A stretch of 16,569 nucleotides of DNA from assembly GCA_036397395.1 (NCBI GenBank), contig DASWIZ010000001.1, forward strand, positions 1-16,569, in the 5' to 3' direction. The notes under the pieces were generated by a model. It was not told the origin of the DNA, did no database searches, and saw nothing but the letters and a program-made list of their open reading frames with translations. Each line of letters opens with the position of its first letter. Within the stretch, counting starts at the first letter, position 1. A program made the translations under genes and the position numbers. The stretch comes from DASRUP01 sp036397395. GTDB lineage: Bacteria; Patescibacteriota; Minisyncoccia; Minisyncoccales; UBA10102. Positions 11,741 to 16,569 of this stretch are shown here, in pieces.

Positions 11741-12584
11741 CATATTACTCCATAATTTCTTATGGTATGGACTATACCATCATCCCGACGTTATGTCGGG
11801 AGACCGGCGTGTAATAATGGTTTTCCTTTTAAAGATAGCCACTATTAACCCTTCGCATATGCTCGGGGTAAGTCTCTACGGGGTACGAATGCTAGTTTTT
11901 GCAACTTTGTTGAATGGGGCAAAAGTTTTTGTACAAAATCTTCTGCCGCGTTTCTCCAAATGTATAAACAAAATGTGGAAGATGTGCGATAATAGTAAAT
12001 ACTTGATTCTTGCAATCCAATCTTTTGCAGTAATTTCTGGTCAAACTCTGCTTCTTCTTTTGTTCCGTATACAATTCTGCAATACTTTCGTAGTTTCTTG
12101 TCTATACTTCCATCTCCATCAAATCTTCCAGCAAAATATGCTGTGATAATTTCTTCGCCTTGCAGCTTTTCTAGACTTTTCTTTGCCGCAACAAATTCTC
12201 TTAATAGTGGCCTGCTGTTCACAAAGATATGGTCTCGATTATACCGAATCCGATCTTCTGGAAAATTCTTGCTTAGAAGAAAATTCCGGAATCGTTCGAT
12301 TAAGTCTTTGTCGGTATTGCTCAATCCAATTGAGCTTGACCACCAATAAGAGTCTGCGCACAAAATTCCTAAGATATACGCATCTTCTGTTTCTGCGAAA
12401 AAGTTGCACAAACTAGCACTCGTACTTCCCACGGTATTACCATAGTCCATATGGTTATTATACCATACAAACCTTAGGCTTCACCGTTATGAGCCGGTTT
12501 TAACCTCGACACGACTGTTGTCGTCTTTGGATCGAGGGGTGGTTCACCAAAAATTGCTTTTTGGCGGGCCGTGTGTCTTATCCC
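11741..12584 (-). mobile_element. group I self-splicing intron in 16S rRNA
   Basis: The 844-nt insert separates exon GCACGGCT from exon GTCGTCAGC, near E. coli position 1056. Group I hallmarks are visible. The last exon base is U, and exon GGCU can pair with an internal guide GGCC at about 12567-12570 (P1). The intron ends in G. ACGGT and ACCGT can form P4, AGAGACT and TAGTCC give a P7-like pairing (GACT/AGTC), and CCATAA-GAAA-TTATGG forms a hairpin near the 3' end. The homing endonuclease gene lies in a loop closed by a 23-nt inverted repeat (12403-12425 with 11883-11905; one mismatch, one G-U pair). Splice sites are inferred from exon alignment. Confidence 0.88.
11845..12450 (-). CDS. LAGLIDADG homing endonuclease, intron-encoded
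   Basis: The 201-residue protein has two LAGLIDADG helices, AYILGILCADSYW (motif around 25-36, acidic D33) and YFAGRFDGDGSI (105-116, acidic D113), 80 residues apart. This fits a compact single-chain enzyme that cuts intronless 16S genes and so spreads its intron. Residues 9-16 and 182-190 are encoded by the two arms of the intron stem, so the frame has grown out into ribozyme core sequence at both ends. The ATG at 12450 follows TATAAT by 6 nt inside a small hairpin (TATGGT/ACCATA), so an internal leaderless promoter is possible. Both motifs keep their acidic residues, so the enzyme looks active. Confidence 0.93.
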   Translation of the reverse strand: MDYGNTVGSTSASLCNFFAETEDAYILGILCADSYWWSSSIGLSNTDKDLIERFRNFLLSKNFPEDRIRYNRDHIFVNSRPLLREFVAAKKSLEKLQGEEIITAYFAGRFDGDGSIDKKLRKYCRIVYGTKEEAEFDQKLLQKIGLQESSIYYYRTSSTFCLYIWRNAAEDFVQKLLPHSTKLQKLAFVPRRDLPRAYAKG

Positions 12585-12725
12585 AGCCGTGCACCACCTG
12601 AACTCGTGTCCTTGCGGAGGGCCTCTGTTTCCAGAGGATTTCACGAATGTTTCCAGCCCTGGTAAGGTTCCTCGGTTGCTATCGAATTAAGCCGCATGAT
12701 CCACCGCTTGTGTGGACCCCCGTCT

Positions 12726-12757
<32 letters not shown>

Positions 12758-13202
12758 TCCCAGGCGGGATACTTAACGCGTTAGCTTCGCCACGTGAAGG
12801 GTCGACACTTCACATAGCTAGTATCCATAGTTTACAGCGTGGACTACAAGGGTATCTAATCCTTTTTGCTCCCCACGCTTTCGTCTCTCACCGTCAGGGT
12901 CACCCCAGTTACATGCCTTCGCTTTTGGTGTTCCTCTTGATATCAACGGATTTCACCCCTCCACCAAGAGTTCCAGTAACCCCTAATGCCCTCTAGTCTA
13001 ATAGTTTCTGCAGCATCCCAAAAGTTGAGCTCTTGGTATTTAACTACAGACTTACTAAACCGGCTACAGACGCTTTACGCCCAATAAATCCGGGTAACGC
13101 TTGGGGGTTCTGTTTTACCGCGGCTGCTGGCACAGAATTAGCACCCCCTTATTCATAGAGTACCGTCACTCCGACGTAACGTCGGAGTTCTTCCTCTATA
13201 AA

Positions 13203-13241
<39 letters not shown>

Positions 13242-13281
13242 GTCGCTGGATCAGGGTTTCCCCCATTGTCCAATATTCTCT

Positions 13282-13313
<32 letters not shown>

Positions 13314-13675
13314 CTCAGTGCCATCGTTGGGGAACACGCTCTCACGTCCCCTACCCGTCATAGCCTTGGTAAGCCATTACCTTACCAACTAGCTGATAGG
13401 ACGCAGGCACTTCCATCACCGAATTACTCCTTTACCCTTGCGGGACTATCGGGAATTACCCCGGATTTCTCCGAGCTATGCCCGAGTGATGGGTCGTTAC
13501 CTACGTGTTACTAACTCGTTTGCCGGTTTCCCTCGATTGCTCTCGGGACCCCTTGACTTGCATGCATTATCCACGCCGCCAGCGTTCACCCTGAGCTAGG
13601 ATCAAACTCTCAAATAAAAGAGTTGAAGCAACTCAAAAAAATTAACGTTGGTTTATTGTCTTGTCAGTATTCGTA

Positions 13676-13684
13676 TGTCAAAGT
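13676..13684 (-). promoter_or_regulatory. boxA-like element in the 16S leader
   Basis: ACTTTGACA on the minus strand, identical to the site in the 23S leader (690-698), lies about 60 nt before the 16S 5' end. Confidence 0.5.
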
Positions 13685-13714
13685 CCTGGCTTGCCCTCTT
13701 CTCCGAAAACAAAC

Positions 13715-13748
13715 CCCGAAAGCATTTGAGCTATCAAATACTTTCGGG
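13715..13748 (-). terminator. terminator-like hairpin inside the 16S leader
   Basis: A 15-position stem (CCCGAAAGTATTTGA / TCAAATGCTTTCGGG, one T-G pair) is followed by a T-rich tail (GTTTGTTTT) on the minus strand. It lies between the 16S promoter and the gene, like the hairpin in the 23S leader, and may act as an attenuator or processing stem. Confidence 0.6.
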
Positions 13749-13830
13749 ATCTGTCTTACGCGTGTAACGTTTTTACAGATTTGCTAGTTCATGGTTTTAG
13801 GGTTTTACAAGGCTCTCCCTCGCACCCCGT

Positions 13831-13859
13831 ATCTTACTCCCCCCTCGCCCCTCTGTCAA
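13831..13859 (-). promoter_or_regulatory. sigma70-type promoter of the 16S rRNA gene
   Basis: TTGACA (13854-13859) and TAAGAT (13831-13836) are separated by 17 nt. The spacer is unusually G-rich (GAGGGGCGAGGGGGGAG). About 210 nt of leader follow before 16S. A short AGCCT/AGGCT hairpin lies just upstream. Confidence 0.8.
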
Positions 13860-13887
13860 GCCTTCGACAGGCTCAGGCTAAAGAGTT

Positions 13888-13919
13888 GGCCCGGAGCGAG
13901 AAAACTCTCGCTCCGGGCC
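13888..13919. terminator. strong 14-bp hairpin after the 13928 gene
   Basis: GGCCCGGAGCGAGA and TCTCGCTCCGGGCC form a perfect stem with a 4-nt loop, 9 nt after the stop at 13928. No long T-run follows on either strand, so it may stabilise the mRNA end or terminate imperfectly. It insulates the 16S promoter from upstream transcription. Confidence 0.55.
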
Positions 13920-13927
13920 CGTGATAT

Positions 13928-14302
13928 TTACACATGAACCGTGTCTAGTCTGGTCCCATCAGGACCATAAATGTACATAAACTCGCTGGTACAGTGGTCT
14001 CCGCCTTTGATATTTTTCTTCTCCTCTTGTAGATTGTCTATAAACCACTGGGGCGGCGACTCATCCTCATCTATCAACGGGGGCGACTCTCCTGCATCTA
14101 CCCGCGCCGAGTACCTTCGTTCCCGGTATACGTCCCAGTACGCAACAGCCGTTGCTTCTTCCAAAGAGTTGAACTCTACCCTCCTTTCGCTATGCGCTAT
14201 GTCAACGACACGCGTTTTGTTTAGGATCGATCCCGCTTGCGAATCTACACTCACAACCCGGAATTTTCCACTCTGACCTACAGCTTCTTCTGCCTTCTGC
14301 AT
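13928..14302 (-). CDS. hypothetical protein
   Basis: The protein has 124 residues and is acidic and soluble, without signal peptide or membrane span. The N-terminal part (GKFRVVSVDSQAG, RVVDIAHSERRVEFNSLEEA) looks like a small beta-rich domain; residues 75-95 are rich in D, E, S and P (GESPPLIDEDESPPQWF), and the end (FMYIYGPDGTRLDTVHV) is a probable beta hairpin. No family is recognised. It has the strongest ribosome-binding site in the window (GAGGAGGG, 6 nt before ATG), which contrasts with the leaderless neighbours. The start at 14302 is supported by that site. It may be a transferred gene. Confidence 0.65.
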   Translation of the reverse strand: MQKAEEAVGQSGKFRVVSVDSQAGSILNKTRVVDIAHSERRVEFNSLEEATAVAYWDVYRERRYSARVDAGESPPLIDEDESPPQWFIDNLQEEKKNIKGGDHCTSEFMYIYGPDGTRLDTVHV

Positions 14303-14363
14303 AACGAACCCTCCTCGTTTTTAGATACCTCTTTTTACCAGAATTATTTATCTCTTGCAAATC

Positions 14364-14393
14364 AAAAAGCTCTGGGCTAACCCAAAGCTTTTT
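14364..14393. terminator. terminator of the tRNA-like gene
   Basis: AAAAAGCT-TGGG and CCCA-AGCTTTTT form a symmetric stem with one mismatch and a 4-nt loop (CTAA on plus). On the minus strand it follows the tRNA-like gene by 4 nt and has a T-rich tail (GCTTTTTGATTT). Confidence 0.75.
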
Positions 14394-14397
14394 GACG

Positions 14398-14493
14398 CGG
14401 AGGCAGGTGGAGTCGAACCACATCCTGCGGTAACAGGACCATTCGGTTATCAAGCGACGGCCAGACCGTCTGGCTTCAACCTCCGATGCCTCC
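14398..14493 (-). tRNA. tRNA-Ser-like RNA with an enlarged anticodon loop
   Basis: The minus strand has a class II tRNA frame: acceptor GGAGGCA/TGCCTCC, discriminator G (serine-like), D-loop segment GGTTGAA, a 5-bp variable arm (TCCTG/CAGGA) and a T-arm GTGGTTCGACTCCAC. The length of 96 nt is about 10 more than a usual tRNA-Ser. The excess is in the middle: stem halves CGGT and ACCG enclose a 17-nt loop CTGGCCGTCGCTTGATA instead of 7 nt. Removing 10 nt could leave CTTGATA (TGA) or CTGGATA (GGA), both serine anticodons, but the real anticodon is undecided. The D-stem is also poor. A competing hairpin GCCAGA/TCTGGC is possible. It has its own promoter and terminator, so it is probably expressed. 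CCA is not encoded. Confidence 0.6.
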
Positions 14494-14501
14494 GCGATTT
14501 C

Positions 14502-14530
14502 ATTATAGCGATATGGATAAACGAAAACAA
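14502..14530 (-). promoter_or_regulatory. promoter of the tRNA-like gene
   Basis: TTGTTT (14525-14530), 17 nt and a consensus TATAAT (14502-14507). Transcription would begin near 14495, within two bases of the tRNA-like 5' end, so little or no 5' trimming is needed. Confidence 0.7.
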
Positions 14531-14656
14531 CACCCCTTGCGAGATGCTGTTTTCGATCCTGTTCTTGGATGTGACATCGCCTGATAACCATCTTTAGTAT
14601 AGCAAACCCAAAATGAATGTCAAGCCCTAGTCTTGTGCGATACAACATGTTGCGCG

Positions 14657-14962
14657 TTATTCTGCTTTGTAAGAGTCATTGCCTTGGTCGCGCAGCACCA
14701 TACTATTGTTGGTGACCTGATGCAGAAGAGAACTAATAAAAGTTTGGTAGGGCAATCCTTTTTCTGCCGCCAAAGCCTTTATGCGCTGCAAGTCGCGGTC
14801 GGAAACGCGAATATTAATGTTGCGGGGTTTGCTTAAGGTATTGCGGGCATACTGCTGAAAGCGCTTTTTTTCTTGCTCAACATTTTTTACCGACTTAAAT
14901 TCGCCCGCTTCAAATGCCTCAAGTATTTCTTTTTCTTCTTTGTCTAGTTTTATGTTTTTCAT
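14657..14962 (-). CDS. CopG/BrnA-type antitoxin, apparently orphan
   Basis: This 101-residue protein begins MKNIKLDKEEKEILEAFEAG and continues with EKKRFQQYARNTLSKPRNIN, then IRVSDRDLQRIKALAAEKGL and PYQTFISSLLHQ. This is the usual pattern of predicted ribbon-helix-helix antitoxins: a linker, the NINIRV strand and two helices with the conserved G-L-P-Y-Q-T turn. It should bind DNA as a dimer and repress its own promoter. The frame is open to an ATG at 14998, but 14962 is preferred because it starts the conserved sequence and has AAAGGA upstream. No BrnT-type toxin is found next to it; the neighbours are an EamA transporter and a tRNA-like gene. Confidence 0.8.
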   Translation of the reverse strand: MKNIKLDKEEKEILEAFEAGEFKSVKNVEQEKKRFQQYARNTLSKPRNINIRVSDRDLQRIKALAAEKGLPYQTFISSLLHQVTNNSMVLRDQGNDSYKAE

Positions 14963-14998
14963 AATTATTTTTCCTTTAAATACTTTGTTATACCACAA

Positions 14999-15856
14999 TT
15001 AAAACGCCTGGATGACGGCGATGCCCAAAACAATGATGGCGGCGGCCAGCCAGGTGCGGCCGGTAATTTCTTCTTTCAAGAAAAAGTGGCTCAAGAACAC
15101 GCCGAACAACGGAAACGTGCTAAACAGCGGGGCTACCACCGAAACGCTTCCCATTTGCAAGGCGTTATAATTTAAGAAAAAGGCCGAAGCCATGCACAGC
15201 CCGCCAAACACAGGGAAGACAGAACCCTTATGCGCAATTTTAAAATGATACAGCCTGTTTGTAGCGATAATATATCCCAACACCACAAACAAAGCGGCTC
15301 CCAGCGTAAGCCCTACTCCTACAAAAGGGTCGCCCACCATATCTATGGCGACTTTTGAAACAGTAATGGAAACTCCCCCAAACACCGCGGAGCCCAAAGG
15401 CAGAAGTAAATCTTTTTTATCAAATACGCGAACCCCATTTTTTTTGCGACGGCTTAACGTAAAGATTCCAAAAATAATAAGCGCCATTCCCAAAAATATA
15501 TACAGCGAGTATTCCTCGCCCAAAAACAAGATAGCCAAAATGGTTGAGAAAAATGGAGCCGTTCCCACAATAGGAATGGTACGGGAAACTCCAATGCGCT
15601 TGGCAGAAGTAATATTAAATGTCCTTCCAATGCCGGGCCCCAAAAATCCTGCCAGCATAAACAAGAAAGCTCCAGGCACAAACCATAAAGGTATTTTCCC
15701 AAGCACGATATTAAGAACCAAAAAAATGCTTGTGGCAACGCCAAGAGAAACCAAAATCGCCTGGCCCCGCGAAGTAAAGTCCAGGGCCTTTCTGGTAAGC
15801 ACGTTATTCAGCCCTATAAAAAACGCGCTGCCTAAAGCAAGCAATAATACGGTCAT
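14999..15856 (-). CDS. EamA (DMT) family transporter
   Basis: The protein has 285 residues and ten transmembrane helices arranged as two EamA repeats. Repeat 1 starts VLLLALGSAFFIGLNNVLTR and ends in a GEEYSLYIFLGMALIIFGI segment; repeat 2 starts LLPLGSAVFGGVSITVSKVA and ends KEEITGRTWLAAAIIVLGIA. The conserved glutamates after helices 4 and 9 (LGEEY and LKEEI) are present. Members export metabolites or amino acids by exchange; the substrate cannot be told. The ATG at 15856 lies 5 nt after the stop of the phosphoesterase gene, so the two form an operon. There is no ribosome-binding site. Confidence 0.9.
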   Translation of the reverse strand: MTVLLLALGSAFFIGLNNVLTRKALDFTSRGQAILVSLGVATSIFLVLNIVLGKIPLWFVPGAFLFMLAGFLGPGIGRTFNITSAKRIGVSRTIPIVGTAPFFSTILAILFLGEEYSLYIFLGMALIIFGIFTLSRRKKNGVRVFDKKDLLLPLGSAVFGGVSITVSKVAIDMVGDPFVGVGLTLGAALFVVLGYIIATNRLYHFKIAHKGSVFPVFGGLCMASAFFLNYNALQMGSVSVVAPLFSTFPLFGVFLSHFFLKEEITGRTWLAAAIIVLGIAVIQAF

Positions 15857-15861
15857 ATATA

Positions 15862-16569
15862 CTATAACGCAAACGGGTACAGGTTCTTTATACGAAGCCC
15901 CTCGTATTCCTGGAGCGTAACGGTGCCTCCGCTAAACAAAATGCCTGTACCGATGTGCAGCCGAAAAATAAATTTGTTAAACGGCGCTCCCACAAAAGAG
16001 CCCGTGTTTGCCGCTTTTGCCGCCTGGTCAATTCCCGGCACGTGGCTGTGCCCGTTTATTACCCAGGTATCTTTTGGAATGGAAAACTGCCTTTTACCAA
16101 ATTTTTCCAGCACTACTTCCTGGCCAAACTTTTGCGCAAGCCAGGAAATTCCCCCGCCGATAACTCCACCATGCAATTGGTCCCCATGGTACGCCACAAC
16201 CGGTGTGCCGTCTACAACAAACTTTCCGTATCGTCCCACGTAGGAAAACTCGGATCTTGAAAAAGACAGGCGCGTTGTACGCAACCCCCGGGGGTCGTGC
16301 GTTAAGGCGCTTACATAAAAAATATTGCCGGAAAACGTTCTGGGCACAATGTCCGCAAGCACGTTTCGAAATACTTCTTCTTCTGTTTTGCCAAAACTCC
16401 AAAAATCATCCGGTGAATCGAAAAAATCCCCCACGATTATTACATTCTCTACATTGCTAAAATCAAGGTTAAATTGATCTTGCAACGCGGGCTGGGCGGT
16501 AAGGTGCAAATCGGAAATAAAAAGCGTTTTCCCGGAAAGCTCAATTGGTGCGGCTTCTGCAATGTCTAT
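15862..16569 (-). CDS. metallophosphoesterase, 5'-truncated
   Basis: The frame stays open to the right edge, giving at least 235 residues; the true start lies outside. Calcineurin-like metal-binding motifs appear in order: SDLHL (visible residues 19-23), GDFFD, an unusual SALTHDP where GN(H/R)D is normal, AYHGD and NGHSHVPG. These bind two metal ions in enzymes such as LpxH and related phosphoesterases. The altered third motif argues against calling it LpxH, and CPR bacteria usually lack lipid A. The likely role is hydrolysis of a phosphodiester or pyrophosphate of unknown identity. It is cotranscribed with the downstream EamA transporter gene. Confidence 0.85.
   Translation of the reverse strand: MDIAEAAPIELSGKTLFISDLHLTAQPALQDQFNLDFSNVENVIIVGDFFDSPDDFWSFGKTEEEVFRNVLADIVPRTFSGNIFYVSALTHDPRGLRTTRLSFSRSEFSYVGRYGKFVVDGTPVVAYHGDQLHGGVIGGGISWLAQKFGQEVVLEKFGKRQFSIPKDTWVINGHSHVPGIDQAAKAANTGSFVGAPFNKFIFRLHIGTGILFSGGTVTLQEYEGLRIKNLYPFAL

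Noticed and set aside
14397..14495. Selenocysteine tRNA
   Set aside because: The length and the long acceptor pairing suggested it, but no TCA anticodon exists anywhere in the RNA and no selenium genes are in the window.
14202..14648. Minus frame of 148 codons across the tRNA-like gene
   Set aside because: It runs through the promoter, the tRNA-like RNA, its terminator and the start of the 13928-14302 gene, and has no recognisable domain.

Overview
The window looks like a piece of a Candidate Phyla Radiation (Patescibacteria) genome. The evidence is a divergent bacterial 16S rRNA with CPR-like substitutions in the 1100 region, a self-splicing-type intron with a homing endonuclease inside that 16S, many short genes, and dispersed AT-rich intergenic repeats. 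The phylum within CPR cannot be fixed from the sequence alone. Nearly every gene is on the minus strand; only the lamin-tail gene (8888-9673) is clearly on the plus strand.

Layout, left to right. 1-655 is the 5' part of a 23S rRNA (minus), with its own sigma70-type promoter at 830-858. 961-3527 holds a HicBA-type pair, a three-gene operon (PH-like/SHOCT protein, Cys-rich zinc-type protein, PD-(D/E)XK-like protein) and a second HicBA pair. 3565-3866 has no gene but carries two palindromes. 3936-4577 is a DUF5678-like/retropepsin-like pair that shares its promoter cassette with the first HicBA pair. 4755-6284 holds two small membrane proteins and an MscS-like TM protein. 6405-7192 is a nickel superoxide dismutase with its maturation protease. 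7320-8426 is a three-His-box fatty acid desaturase. 8577-8756 is a 59-residue Cys-rich protein, followed by a secreted lamin-tail protein and a DoxX-like protein. 10237-11006 holds tRNA-Ala(TGC), a Pycsar-effector-like membrane protein and tRNA-Ile(GAT). 11284-13618 is the 16S gene with an 844-nt group I intron. The right end holds a hypothetical protein, an odd tRNA-Ser-like gene, a CopG/BrnA-type antitoxin, an EamA transporter and a truncated metallophosphoesterase.

Three themes deserve attention. First, the rRNA operon is broken: about 10.6 kb of protein genes separates 16S from 23S, and each has its own promoter, boxA-like site and terminator-like leader hairpin. Second, the 16S 3' tail reads GGATCACTACATTT, where GGATCACCTCCTTT would be normal, so the anti-Shine-Dalgarno core is missing. 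In agreement, at least eight genes have a -10 box only 5-8 nt before ATG, which predicts leaderless mRNAs; one more ATG lies 3 nt behind a tRNA 3' end. Only two genes, the desaturase and the 13928-14302 gene, have a strong GGAGG-type ribosome-binding site. Third, there are oxygen-related functions (Ni-SOD, desaturase, DoxX-like) that are not typical of a minimal CPR genome and may have been acquired by transfer.
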